Part shown: positions 1 through 11,985 of the stretch, piece by piece
Layout: the number at the start of each line of letters is the position of its first letter
Position numbering within the stretch: the first letter of the stretch is position 1
Source: Stomoxys calcitrans
Lineage: Eukaryota > Arthropoda > Insecta > Diptera > Muscidae
NCBI RefSeq assembly: GCF_963082655.1
Contig: NC_081555.1
Span: 183,107,424 to 183,171,423, forward strand
DNA: 64,000 bases
Direction: 5' to 3'
Translations under genes and position numbers: made by a program
The notes under the pieces: model-generated
What the model was told of the DNA's origin: nothing
Seen by the model: only the letters and a program-made list of their open reading frames with translations
Databases searched by the model: none

Positions 1-234
1 ATATATATGGGAGCTATATAAAAAATTATAGCTATGTCTTTGGGTTTAAAAAGTGATATATGCAAATTTTTGTGGTGATTGGAAAACAAGTGCGATCTCC
101 AATTTAGTTACAAAAAACGACAGACGGACTATCAGAACAGAAGGGATATCCGGACTGACGGACATGGCTAAGCCGAATCAGCAGGAATATCTGAGTCGAA
201 CTACGCATTTTATCACAGTCACAGTAGTGGTGTA
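1..234 (-). repeat. HINE-B fragment (hairpin-ended element, second subfamily)
   Basis: Decayed distal part of a HINE-B copy cut by the left window edge. It keeps the GGAGCTATAT unit motif, the 'ggacatggcta...cgaatc' block and the closing 'cacagtagtggtgtaggg' terminus. The same order is seen at the right end of the fuller copy at 55284-56349. No gene is present. Confidence 0.55.
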
Positions 235-1690
235 GGGAACAGTTTGTGGTTTTCTAATCAATTTTATATAAATGTACACATAGTTTACCAATTACATGCT
301 ACGACCAAATTTCTAAACTAAAGCACTATATCCAACTTTGGACGGCGTGGCGGCACGGATTGTCGTTAACCGATCGACAAAATATTGGATATTTTGTTTA
401 TTGGGATCGAAAGAAAAAATTGAGGGTATGCGTTGCAAAAAAACTCTTTTTTTGGGACACTCTAATATATAAATATTGACGAAAGTTCTGGGGGCTGCAG
501 ATTCTTTGGGGATGGGTAAGCTTCCTAGGACCCCACTAGTTACGTCAATGAACAGGGAGTATGTTCATTTAGTTATTCCATTTGCAACACATAATAACTC
601 TCCATTTCCGGCGACTTAACGAATTCCTTGCCTCTGCCATTCTGGCTGGCGTTACAGCCTTTAAAAATTGATATTAAGCCGAAATTTGGCACAGATTAGG
701 ATTTTTTCTACACTCAAAAAAGGGTATCGTATAATGTAGTAATTGGTATAAAAATTTTACTACGCTTCATGAAAATTTTCTTTTCTATAATGAAATTTCG
801 CTAAACTATGGGAACATATCCTATTTTGAAAGAAATTGCAATTAGTTCATATACATAAAGTGGGTATAGAAATTTCTTCAAAATGTTTCTTCATAACCAG
901 TTTAAAAACCTAAATTCTCGTTCAAAAATGCTCACGAAAGGAAAAACTACATCCTTAATTTTTATCTGTGACATTCCAAAAAAAAATTTGCATGGAAAAA
1001 AATTTTGTAGCAAATTTTTACTGAAGCATATCATCATATATTTTGAGGGCACGTTCTCATGTAATCCACCACGTTGTAAAAGCAAGTTTAGTGAAAATTT
1101 TTTAGTGAGTGGGGAATGAAATATAGTATAAATGATCCTTAAAATATGTAAATGCACTTTAAAGACATTTTCAATAGCATATTGAGGAACAGGGAATACT
1201 ATCCTCCCATCAATTAGTTCAATATGATTAAAGATTTAGCTCAATGATACCTCATTTTGCTCATTATTGCCGAGTATGCCCCTTAGCAACACCACTTCTT
1301 AGAGGAGATGACACATTGACATTGCTGGGATATGAACTCAGTCGTACAGATCCCTCCAAGTTAAGCTTGGTATTGTTTCAATCGGCTGACTATTGAGATT
1401 TATTTTGGCACCCTTCGTTTTCGGCTAAGGTTATATACATGAAGGATATATTAAACTCTGAGCCTAAAAAAATGTTTCAAACTCTAAATCCCTTTAAGGT
1501 TTTGCTATACTAGGAATTTCCCTCCCCCAGATCATAACCCTTAATATTGTTCCCCAGTGTTATCAAATCATCAACAGTTGCACATCTCTGGCCAAAACAA
1601 TTAGACCTCATCAAAATGCTACTCAAGATGTGTCTGAAGTAAACAACTGCAAAAGTGAAAATTCGTACACATTGTTACACGGGCTTTTCT
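235..1690. other. Gene-free stretch with degenerate repeats
   Basis: No supportable gene. Positions about 545-720 carry a decayed HINE-A start ('atttgcaacacat' and 'ccatttccgg' blocks). Positions about 340-440 resemble 9870-9960 ('attgggat(c)gaaagaaaaaa'), so they are probably an unnamed repeat pair. Positions about 1215-1310 resemble a very diverged minus-strand SINE body (caatgata ... gccgagt ... cacttctt.gaggaga). The remainder is AT-rich without recognisable structure. Confidence 0.4.
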
Positions 1691-2330
1691 CATCAAATGA
1701 GTCGACCTATGTGAACCCAAAGTAACGAAATCCGCAAGAACTTGTGGTGGGCGAATGGAGCGTACATACTGGCATGGCTTATTATCCACATGTGTTTTAG
1801 CTGTCTGAGATGCTCTTTAGCATCCATCTGTGCTCTGCGATGGTACTCGCCAATTTCTATATCTCTCTCGTTTGTTTGGTGGTGTGCAGATGAACTTCAT
1901 CTGTTGCAGTTGCTGTGGAACAAACACTGCCAAACAGAGCTTCGGTGGAGCACTCGTACTTGCGAATCTCTATTTGTTTGTAGACGCATGAAAATGCCGT
2001 TATTGGTTGGACTGATGGTGGGACTCGTACCTTTCCAACATACTACGCCGCAAAATGATTATTTGGCGGTGTTGGATTTCAGCTTTTCAAGCATTTTGGC
2101 GCATGGCGCATGTTTGCGCCTCACCTTTGAGCGTCATCGTTGTCATCGTCAACATCATGGATTTCGCGGTCGTCGCCTTTGTCGACGTCATTATCATTGG
2201 GAAATTATTACATTCATTTGTAGGCATCCATTTGAACTCGGGAGTTTGGTGTTTGGATAGATGCTTTGAACTCGGATGTGTGTGAGCAATTTAAATAAAA
2301 GTAAAAGTTTTACTGGCATAGGTCGGACAA
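1691..2330. other. GC-richer single-copy island, no supported gene
   Basis: Base composition is visibly richer in G and C than the flanks, and no transposon signature is seen. A 172-codon open frame lies on the plus strand (1742-2260), but its product shows no recognisable domain and an overlapping open frame exists in another phase, so coding is not supported. It could be conserved non-coding or regulatory DNA. Confidence 0.3.
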
Positions 2331-3082
2331 ACGACCAACCAACCGACTGCTAAAAGATGTGCTGAATCGCCCTATGAAAACAAAGTGGGTGCCTATTTGT
2401 GTGTGCGTGCTCATCTTTATTTACGATCTGTAGGATCATTTTGTAGGCTTTGATTGCACAATTACGTAGAATCGTGCAAATATGTGTCGGCCCACCTTCG
2501 CCTAATTAACTAATTGGTAATTGGCCGTAAACAAACAGTTTTTTTCCTCTATTTCCCACAATGATGGTTTCCTTCCGACTTAGATTAAGCTCCATGCCTT
2601 TTCTGTCACGCTGGCTAAAAGATTTCCCCATTGAAACACTAGACCCTTTTCATTTTTAATGCGTTTATTATTTTGTAGGCTGAAGATCGTTGTCATGCAT
2701 TCACCAACATTGGCAAGCCAAGCATAAGGGAATGTATCCTAATATTCGAATAAGGAAAAATATTGTAATTTTGTTGAGCTTAGTAAGTTATAGAAGAAAT
2801 GCAAAAAAAAAAATGGTTGCCAACAACTGACCATAGGCAATAAGATCCGTTGCCATTAATTGTTTGGAAGATACCAGACTAGTGCAGCGATTTCCATACC
2901 TTTGAATTCCTTGTTCTTAAGAAACATAAAAGAACAAAAAGCCGGCCATGCGAATCAATTCATATCTTAGCCGGTCAGACGGACGGATATATATTACGAT
3001 GGTGCGTGACGAAGATGATATAACAACCGCTCATTGAAACGCGTCCACTAGTGGTTTAATATGTGTCCTGCTTTGTCTGAAA

Positions 3083-3480
3083 CAAGTAAAAGCGTGCTGG
3101 CCGAGCCGAATCTTGGGAACCCACCACTATGGATTATGCTAAAATTATATACAAAATAAGTTTAGTTGTTGGAAGTCATAACAGAACGAATGTTCAAAAT
3201 TGTAACTAAATCGGAGGAAAATTGCGGCTATCACGGGTTAAAGATGTCAAATCGGGAGATCGGTTTATATGGGAGCTATATCAGGTTATAGACTGATTTG
3301 CAAAATGCATGCAAAATTTCAGCTAAATCGGACAAAAAGTGTGGCTTCCAAGGGCTCAAGAAGTCAAATAGGGAGATCGATTTATATGGGAGCTATATCT
3401 AAATCTGAACCGATATGGCCCATTTGCAATCTCCAACGACCTACATCAATATAAAATATCTGTGCAAAATGTCAAACGGC
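3083..3480 (-). repeat. HINE-A copy, truncated
   Basis: Starts with 'caagtaaaagcgtgct', a hairpin remnant (ggccgagccgaa) and the sub-terminal 'aacccaccactatggat'. About two internal units follow, with the 'gggagatcggtttatatggg' phrase near 3256 and 3374. The distal terminus is missing. Confidence 0.65.
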
Positions 3481-4277
3481 ATGTCGATAAATATTTCTCA
3501 TATTTGTTGGGGATTGGTGCGTTCCTCCAGATTATTTGACCCCAAAATTTTATAAAAATTTCGTCTTTTTGGGTTATTTCGACCAAAAATTTGGTATGTA
3601 TAAAAATTTGCATTATATCTTAATCTGATTCGATTTACTTGAAACGTATCACATATTTCTCTATTTACCAACATCTGTGGTATATTTTTTTTATTGGATT
3701 TGTAATTCCAGTTTGGACCAATGTGTTTTCGTTATTGTTTCTATTTTGAAAATAGAAAAACAAAACAACAACAAGCCTTTAGAGAGTATCGACAATGTGG
3801 AGTGTATAGCAGGCAGGTCATTTTGAACCGATTTCTTAAATTTGAGCCGACTTTTTTAAAACTCTCAACACATTTCTCATACGCGCCGACAACGTTTTCA
3901 GAAAATTTCAGCTCAATCGGTTGTTTAATATGAATGTTGAAACATGGGAACAACATATAAATCCGGAAATTCACTATCGGCAACATCTGAGACAAATTTC
4001 GTCGCAATTGGTTGTTGTTTGTAGGTGTAGTAGCATTAAAAAAATATCTCAAAACATTGATTTTTTGATATTCGCCAAACATTTTCCTTTCATCTTTTCC
4101 TCTTCCTGTGTAGAATTTTAAAGAAATGGAACCATACATCATAGACCTATTGTTATTTCAATAAATTGTGTAAACATTATACATATGTATCTGAACCGAT
4201 TGGCTTCAAACCTAAAACTTTTCTTTTTCTATACCTATAAGTCATATTTGTTGAATTTCATGAAGATTGGCCTGTGC

Positions 4278-4392
4278 GGGGGTGTCGCAGTGCGAAGAAG
4301 TTTTAACATGGCATAGTACCTCACAAATGTCGCCAGCATAAGGAGGGGATAACCACCATTTAAAATTTTTCTGATGCTCTCGCCAGGATTCG
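4278..4392 (-). mobile_element. tRNA-derived SINE, 5'-truncated head
   Basis: Minus-strand copy of the SINE seen intact at 48223-48516 and 61203-61448. It shows 'gtgtcgcagtgcga', 'agttttaacatggcatagtacctca', the 'gccagcataaggagggg' block, then 'tctcgccaggattcgaac', the B-box part of the tRNA-like head. The head breaks off exactly where a CTGCTGTAAT-rich MITE sequence begins. Confidence 0.75.
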
Positions 4393-4485
4393 AACAGCAG
4401 ATCTACTGCTGTAATAGTAGCAAAATAACGACTAACAGTCTGCAGATAGTCTTTGCTATTATCAGCTGACTTTTTTCTATGAGTG
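4393..4485. mobile_element. CACTCA MITE fragment
   Basis: Contains 'ctactgctgtaatagtagca' and 'gtctgcagatag' and ends in 'ttttttctatgagtg'. The same terminus is found at 36571 and, inverted, at 51155. Confidence 0.55.
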
Positions 4486-4586
4486 TACCCAATCATCACG
4501 AAATTATCCGCACATCCCTTTTAGCCCAACGACAAACGCTATGAATTTGTTAAAAATCGGTTCGGATTTAGGTATAGCTTCCAGGA

Positions 4587-4727
4587 AGATCAAAAGCACG
4601 ATGGAAAGACCAAGTGGTGGGAGACACCTCGAAACTTGGTGTCAGAGATTTTAGAATGAGCGCAGAAGATCAAGGCGCTTGGAACGCTATTCTACGTTCG
4701 GCTGGTGGAAGAAACATGTTGTCATAG
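4587..4727 (+). pseudogene. Non-LTR retrotransposon ORF2 C-terminal fragment
   Basis: An open stretch of 46 codons plus a stop reads RWKDQVVGDTSKLGV, then a piece ending AEDQGAWNAIL. This matches the conserved C-terminal tail of endonuclease/reverse-transcriptase polyproteins (R-W-x-D-x-V-x-D ... LGV ... A-x-D-x-x-x-W). The upstream RT domain is absent, so this is a 5'-truncated, dead copy. The clade (RTE-like or related) is inferred from that tail alone. Confidence 0.6.
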
Positions 4728-5039
4728 CTAATTAAAGTAAGTTCCATATATTTATGTATATCGCTCGATTTATACTTATAAGAAAATGGTAACAGCATTT
4801 TTCAACCGATCTGCGAAAAATTTGGTATGTAATGTTGTATTAGCCATCTAAAAGCCTCTGCTGATGTTTATCAACATCGATTAAGATATGTATAATATTT
4901 CGTATTTTGTTTTAGTGGCATCAAAGAAAAATCTGATTTTTGAACTAAAAGCAGCAAAATTAAGAAAAGGAAAGCTAGTTTTGAGTTACTTAACCGAAAC
5001 TAGTATGGCTACCTTCAAAGAGTCTGTGTTGGACGAACT

Positions 5040-5760
5040 TTACCCTCTAATTTGTGTTTTAACAATATTCCACAGATTTTCAATCGGATTCTGAACCGGT
5101 GACTTTGGGGTCCACTTCAGAACAGACATTTTATTGCTTCTATAAAAACAATGTTTGTATTTAGACGTGTGTCTGAGGCTATTATCCAGTTGAAATATCC
5201 ATCTAGCTTGTAGTCTGCAGATAATGTAAAGATTCAATTCTGTAAAATTTTAACACAATTTGTTCATATGTTAGTATCCTGTATATGATACAAGGGACTC
5301 ACTCCATTGTATAGAAACATTGACGATTTTTATGGTGTACTTGGGATTTGTTGTGAAGTTAGCCGGTTTTATTACATGATACACCTCTTGAGAGGTAAAC
5401 AAATTCTTTTTTGGTTTATCAGACCAAAGAATATTGCGCCATTTTTGACAACATCAGCAGCCTTCTTGTTCTTAAACTTAGAAGAAAAAACATTTTTCCG
5501 AGAATTGAAGTATCAACATTATGACCAAATAAAGTTTTTTTTTGTTTAGACAATGCAAACAGTTTTTTTCACATCATTCCATGTTTTGTTTCACAAATAT
5601 TCGGCTTTACCCATTTCAGACAATTTTCCATCAGATTTTTCGAAGAAATTTCCGATAGAAGTTTTCCAAGTGGAATAGCTTTTGCATATTGTTTATTGTT
5701 ACTTGGTCACAGTGTTTCGATCTACCTATGTTTTTCTAGGTTACAAGTTGAAAAAATTCA
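5040..5760 (-). pseudogene. Tc1-like DDE transposase relic
   Basis: On the minus strand the last 65 codons (5237 to 5040) show the Tc1 end: a catalytic-D block reading FQLDNSLRHTSK (normally QQDN-PKHTSK), then PVQNPIENLWNIVK, the SPDLNPIENLW motif bearing the third acidic residue. Upstream, in shifting frames with stops, lie ILWSDKPKKNLF (the first D block) and NPKYTIKIV. Several frameshifts and stops make it non-functional. Near 5872 'agtgtccctattatttcaaa' may be a decayed terminus of the element. Confidence 0.8.
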
Positions 5761-5899
5761 ATTATAATAAAATTTTTGACCAAAAGTATTTTCACCGTAG
5801 TCTTGAACAAATAACTTCTTTTTATTTACTTTGAGTACTTACTTCCATTCAATTTTCTAAACAAATTAACTTAGTGTCCCTATTATTTCAAACTATTAA

Positions 5900-8440
5900 A
5901 AACTGGAGTTTTTTAAGCCAAAGTGATTGAAATGTCAGTAAGTATCTGAAATTTCCATAACGGGAATGGTTTTGGAGTGTACATGCACTACAAATTTGCC
6001 TAACATATTTTGTGTGCATAAGCCATCGATCTTGCTCTTATTTTACACGCGTTAGAATCAAATATTTATGTATCTTGTATTTAACACATAACTGAATGAA
6101 TGTATACACTTTGTTCAGTTCAGTTCCTAGAGGCCAATTGATATGCGGTACAGATAGGGAGGGTCCAGAGGTTACCATAGCTGCTAATGACGCTAAACGT
6201 AGCATTCTCAATTCCATGGACAGGAACCTAATATAGAAATTTTAAATATTGATTTTAAGATGACAATATAGGTTTCTACCAATTGATTGAATTTACCAAT
6301 TGATAGTATTCGCATAGTTGCAACAAAAGACTTTATGTCTATCACCATATCTGGGTATATGGATGTGTAGAAAATATAATCTTTGTATCAATAAAATGTG
6401 TGAATACTTCCCAGGTTTTTGGCTAATTAAAGAGAAGACTGTCATATGCCGCATACCCTGAACACAGGTATTAAATAGTCAATGACTCCACACTCACAAT
6501 GGGATTTAAGCGACCGCTCAATGTTGGCCGCAACATTACAAAAACCACATGAATATTGAGGTTTTGAGACAATAGCAAAAACAACAAAGCAAAAAATGTC
6601 AGCAAAATGCATGTTCAGACTGTTGATATGATCAATGAGCCGTAGACGAGAAAAAAGCAAAGCAAAGGCTTGGAAAGAAGGAAAAAACTGCGCACAAAAT
6701 GCGTTGCTATCGCAATGACAATCAGTGGTAAAAAATGCACTACGCATGTCACACTCACATTACAATCAATCTCACTCACTAATGTCCATACGTTTGGACA
6801 TATGCGCATGCGCATATCATCATCACCTTTTTGTCGCAGCCAAGCATTCATTCGGTCATTGAGTATACGTAATTAATCGATGCACAATCGATTCATTACC
6901 TTGGCGGAGAGAGAGAAAGGGGGAGAGCTTTACAAATATTCCGCTTGGTAAAAATTTTATGTTTCATTTAATATGCAATTCGATATGCTGTAATCGCAAA
7001 TGTGGACGTATGTGAATTTTATTGTAATGATGAAGATATGAGACGATAGTAGCAGTATTTGCCCAATGCCCAACATGGGCCTGAGAATCACGGTGTACGA
7101 TAGCAAATACAACAGCTACTACAATTGAACAGAATGTACAATGGCATGCATTACTTTTTATGCTCTGAATTATGCTTGAGCGACTTTGACGAGTTTTTTC
7201 CTCGGATCTTTGCATTTAATGTAACTGAGGAGGAACAACACATTGTTGCCTCACTACATAAAATCCCACAATAATCATCGGCGGCTTGCCCAGTGCCCAC
7301 TGGCCTCTGAGGTGGTGTGAGTGTTAAATAATTACTATTATCTTTGTCTTGGACAGCAATTAAAATTATAATATTACATAAAAGCGTTTTTCTTGAGTTT
7401 TTTACCCCGATCTGAAAAGAAGTGCGAAAATCTTTTGTATACGCTTCAGAGATTTATTAGATTAGATGACGAGGCTTCCCTGACAGGCCACCACCTCCAC
7501 TAAGTGTCTTCCATTTCAGTCGTTTGGAGTTGGCTTGTTGGTTTTGTTCGTTCCTCTACTTCCTCGCAATCAGTCATTAAGCCGGCCCAGCGGCCTGGTT
7601 GTGTTTGTTTTTCTTCTTTCTTTCTTTCGCTCTCCCCCTCTCTCCCTCTCTCTCATGTTTCTATTTTGAGTTTGTTTCGTTGCGACTTTTGCAAAGTGTT
7701 TTAATTATAATGATAATTTAGTGGAGTGAATTTGTTATTAGACTGTGGGAAATTTGACAACCATTCAAGAAGAAAATCTACATTTCATGAGAAATCTGCA
7801 CATAATAATTGTGAAAACTGGTAAAAAAATAGCAACTTTCAACTCAATATTGAAACTAATGATAGTTGTTATTGCAAAGTATCAGGGATATACTCCTTGT
7901 GCAACACTATGTAGTATGACACCCTGACATTCCAGAAAAGTTAATTTAAACTAAAATCTTCATATAAACTCGATTTGACTTTTTGAGTCCCTAAGGGACT
8001 CAATTTATTTTCTGAATCCCTAATGGCCTCAATTAATGTTTGAACCAGGTTGCCTTCTAGTTTATACAAGGAATTTTGCATAAATGGGCTCAATTATACA
8101 TTTAGCACCTATTTAACAGATTGAGACCCTAGAGGCTAATTTGCTACCTCTTCAGATAGGTGGGGCACACACGAGGGCGGTCCCAAATGAAGCCGTCACA
8201 GCAGAGACAACACTACAGATTCGAGAAGATTGTTCTTTATTTCTCTACATTTGCTCCATTTAACTCGATTTACTTTTTCCAACGATTTCCATAGCTTCGA
8301 TACCGTGTTTGTAGTAAGAATTATCTAGCTCCGCAAAATAGCTATCAACCGCAACTTCCACCTCTTCATTACTAGCAAATTTTTTTCTACCGAACCATTT
8401 TTTAAGTTTAGAAAAAATAAATCCTAGGACTGAAATCCTT
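5900..8440. other. Mostly single-copy, no gene supported
   Basis: No coding region can be supported on either strand. There is a purine run near 6905-6930 and a CT-rich run near 7610-7660. Weak repeats of the form 'tccctaa(g/t)gg.ctcaatt' occur between 7985 and 8130 and may be eroded HINE units. Confidence 0.35.
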
Positions 8441-8464
8441 TACACTTGAGTGCTCTAATGAAAA

Positions 8465-9469
8465 CAATTAAAAGCGTGCTAAGTTCGGCCGGGCCGAATC
8501 TTATATACCCTCCACCATGGATCGCATTTGTCGAGTTCTTTTCCCGGCATCTCTTCTTACGCAAAAAAAGGATAGAAGGAAAGATTTGCTCTGCTATTAG
8601 AGGGATATCAAGATATGGTCCGATTCGGACCACAATTAAATTATATGTTGGAGACCTGTGTAAAGTGTTAGCCAATTCGAATAAGAATTGAGCCCTTTGG
8701 TGGGTCAAGAAGTAAAATAGAGAGATCGATTTATATGGGAGCTGTATCAGGCTATAGACCGATTCAGACCATAATAAACACGTATGTTGATGGTCATAAG
8801 AGGAAAATACAAAGTACAAATTTTCAGCCAAAGCGGAAAATAATTGCGACCTCTAGAGGATCGGTTTATATGGCAGCTATATCAGGTGTCAAATAGGGTT
8901 AAAATCGGTTATAACCCTATTTGACACATTTGTTGGATATCATAACTAAATACTTCGTGCAAAATTTCATTCAAATCAGAAAAGAATTGCGCCCTCTAGT
9001 GGCTCAAGAAGTCAAGATTCAAGATCGGTTTATATGGTAGCTATATCAGGTTATTATCCGATTTGAACCTAACGTAGCACAGTTGTTGGAAGTCATAGCG
9101 AAACACGTCGTGCAATATTTCATTCCAATCGGATAAAAATTACGCCCTCTAGAGGCTCAAGAAGTCAAGACCCAAGATCGGTTTATATGGCAGCTATATC
9201 GAAATATGGACCGATATGGCCCATTTACAATCCCAACCGATCTACACTAATAACAAGTATTTGTGCAAAATTTCGACGGGGGTAGCTTTACTCCTTCGAA
9301 AGTTAGCGTGCTTTCGACAGACAGACGGACGGACGGACATGGCTAGATCGACATAAAATGTCACGGCGATCAAGAATATATATACTTTATGGCGTCTCAA
9401 ACGAATATTTCGAGTGGTTACAAACAGAATGACGAAATTAGTGTACCCCCATCCTATGGTGGAGGGTAT
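8465..9469 (-). repeat. HINE-A, near full length
   Basis: The left end has the terminal hairpin (gttcggccgggccgaa) and 'tataccctccaccatgg'. The right end has 'atcctatggtggagggtat', so the sub-terminal sequences are inverted relative to each other. Four internal units begin with 'gatcg(g/a)tttatatgg' at about 8724, 8859, 9023 and 9176. Then come the 'gacagacggacggacg' block and the conserved closing block. Short open frames here are not genes. Confidence 0.8.
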
Positions 9470-9569
9470 GAAAACTAAACATCGTAGCGGCTTGAAACTT
9501 AAAACATATGATTTAGTTTCAGGTCGGCCTCTTTTGGGACCGCCCTTGTATGAGCCGCCAATGACACTA

Positions 9570-9665
9570 AATGAATGGATTCGAATCCAGGTGACAAATT
9601 GTTTGCGGTACTTGTCCACTTACTTTACTTCAGAGAGGTGTCGTCTTTCTGATTCGGCAAAAACG
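9570..9665 (+). mobile_element. Degenerate SINE copy
   Basis: A B-box-like 'ggattcgaatccaggtgac' is followed by 'ggtacttgtcca' and 'agaggtgtcg....attcgg', in the same order as the SINE body. It is strongly diverged. Confidence 0.35.
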
Positions 9666-10788
9666 TGAAACGGACTAGAATACGATTTTGCACTGATTAT
9701 CTAGCGATATCTATATATGGGAGCTTTATTCGAATCTGAACCAGTTTTTACCAAATTAAAATTTCTGAGTTGAACCGTACATTGAGCCACATCCACATTA
9801 TTATTATGTTTTAACCAGGAATGCCATATAAATGGGTACTTTCTATATGAATTTCATGCTAGGATCGTAAGGCTTCGAGGCGGCATAGATTATGGTTTAC
9901 GCGATGCTCATAATATTTCGTATTTAGCTCATTGGGATAGAAAGAAAAAAATGGATCGATGTCTTTTCGTATTTGAAAATAATCTTCTTTACAGCATGGG
10001 ATATTGTAATTCATATACAGACCGATTTAAGACTACAATTTTAAATCTATCTTCACAAAATTTGTTGTGAATTATTTTTACTTTTCTTATACATATATCT
10101 GCTAAATTTAAAGAAATCGGTTAAGAGTAAGTATACATATATTCCCCAATATACATGTTTTGAAACGATTAGAATAGGAATGGATGAACATCGTTGCAGT
10201 TGTTTGAAGTTGTTTAGATATTGTTTTATTCTCCAACTAATCTCGCTTCTGCAGTTTGAATTGAAAATAGAACTTGCAAATCACCAAATGAAGCACCAAC
10301 TGGAATGAGCTCATATATAGTTGGGTCTGCTAAGTTCCATTTCCCTTCATGGTTTATCAGTATGCTAAAATTGACAAGTAAAAATGCGTTTAGTCGGCCA
10401 GCCTGTATTTCATATACCCTATTACATGTTTTGAGTCTATTGAGTTTTGTGCCAATTTTCCTGTTATAGGTAAAACCAAAAGTGCATAAGCCATAGTAAG
10501 AAATCAAAACAGAAGACCACATGCAAAAGTTTAACACATTCGAATGAGAGGTGCGCTCTGCCGGTTCTCAAGAATTAAAATCGTTACACAAGTTTTTAGG
10601 ATTGATATATCAAGTTATGACACAGAATCTCGATTTTTATTTAATTCCTATGGTTTCTTAGAACAAACTTCTAAGAAATTCTCGTAGATTTTGATGTTTG
10701 GCAACAGCTTGGTGAGTCTTTCTAGTTTTTTCAATTTGAACCATATTAAGATGTTTACTAGGAATGAATATTTTTGTACGTGGGCAGT

Positions 10789-11482
10789 GTTGCCAGTATT
10801 GGAAATTTCTCCCCAAAAAGGGAATTTATTGTCGAAAGTGGGGACTAAATTTTTGACTTTGAGACTTGGTGATTTGGTGGGGATTCGGAGAAAGAATTAG
10901 GGATTTTTGGGGAGGAATTTTCTATCAAAAATTTCGTTTTTACCTTTACCATTTAGATAACATAAATCGGTACAATTTACATCAAGTTATACCTACTGTA
11001 TTTTATTTTAGTTCTATATAGTGCATAATGCGATTAACTGGTTATCTTATCTGTTATCGCTTGAATCGATAACTATCCAGGACATTTATGCATTGACATT
11101 TTATCCGGAACATATGACTTGCATTGGATAGGATAAAAATAAAACACACCAACTGTCCTAATTAAAGAGTACCCAGTTTTTTATACAGTACAGTGTTATC
11201 GACTGTTATTGCATGATAACGATAACAATTTAGCCAATTCAACTTGGTAATGGTTATCTTTCACAAACACCTGACTTGCATTGAATGTATAATGCTAATA
11301 AAAGCAGGCCCTGTGTCGAGTTTGTATAACTTTTACGTCCGTAAAAATATTGTTGTCTACTTTTTTTAAACCCTTTCAAAATTGTTTTAGGATTTTTATT
11401 GGGGATATGCACTTAAAATTTCGAGTTTTTGGGGACAAAAGGCTTCGAAATTCGGGGACAAGGGAAGGAAAAAACTGGCAAC
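10789..11482. mobile_element. Possible inverted-terminus element (GTTGCCAG ... CTGGCAAC)
   Basis: The left end 'gttgccag' and right end 'ctggcaac' are exact inverses. Both flanking interiors are G-rich with repeated 'ttgggga' and 'ggggac' phrases. The middle (about 10930-11390) differs and carries several inverted 'gttatcg'/'cgataac' motifs, perhaps a second insertion. Confidence 0.35.
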
Positions 11483-11715
11483 CATCAACGTGGGAGTACA
11501 AATTGTGTATGTGTACCAACCTTTACTCACAATTGTAAAGCCAAACAAAGTTGTCGTAAACTAGATACACTGAAATGGGGATATACCAATAGGTCAAATC
11601 CAGTGATTTGTATTTAAAAAGTGAGATAAATGATAGCCTTATGTGGGGGTCATCGCAATGGCATGAAAATAAAAGTTAAATTGGAAGATGGGTTTATATA
11701 CTTATGTACAGAAAA

Positions 11716-11800
11716 GAAATGCACGAAGAAAATTTAATTGATTATAAGAATAATGAATTGATTCAATCATTTTTTATTGAATTTGAATTTGTTTTAAATT
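11716..11800. mobile_element. AT-rich MITE fragment
   Basis: Rich in 'aatttaattgatta', 'gaattgattcaatca' and 'ttttattgaatttg', resembling the AT-rich element at 24290-24650, 27110-27322 and 44580-44800. Confidence 0.35.
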
Positions 11801-11803
11801 AAA

Positions 11804-11985
11804 CAAGTAGAAGCGTGCTAAGTTTGGCCGGGCCGAATCTTGGGAACCCTCCACCATTGATTCGGCTAAAAAATGGGAGCTATGTCCAGTTATAGACCGA
11901 ATTGGTCTATGGCGCAATTGTAAGGAGTCATAACAGAACACTATATGCACAATTTTAGCCAAATCGGGAGATCGGTTTATATCAT
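11804..11985 (-). repeat. HINE-A copy cut by a LINE fragment
   Basis: The hairpin end (caagtagaagcgtgctaag, ggccgggccgaat) and 'accctccaccattgat' are followed by one unit. It breaks at 'gatcggtttatat' (about 11985), where RNase H-type LINE sequence begins. Confidence 0.7.

Noticed and set aside
1742..2260. 172-codon plus-strand open frame
   Set aside because: No domain, no paralogue, no splice or start context, and an overlapping open frame in another phase; it lies in a GC-richer patch where long chance frames are expected.
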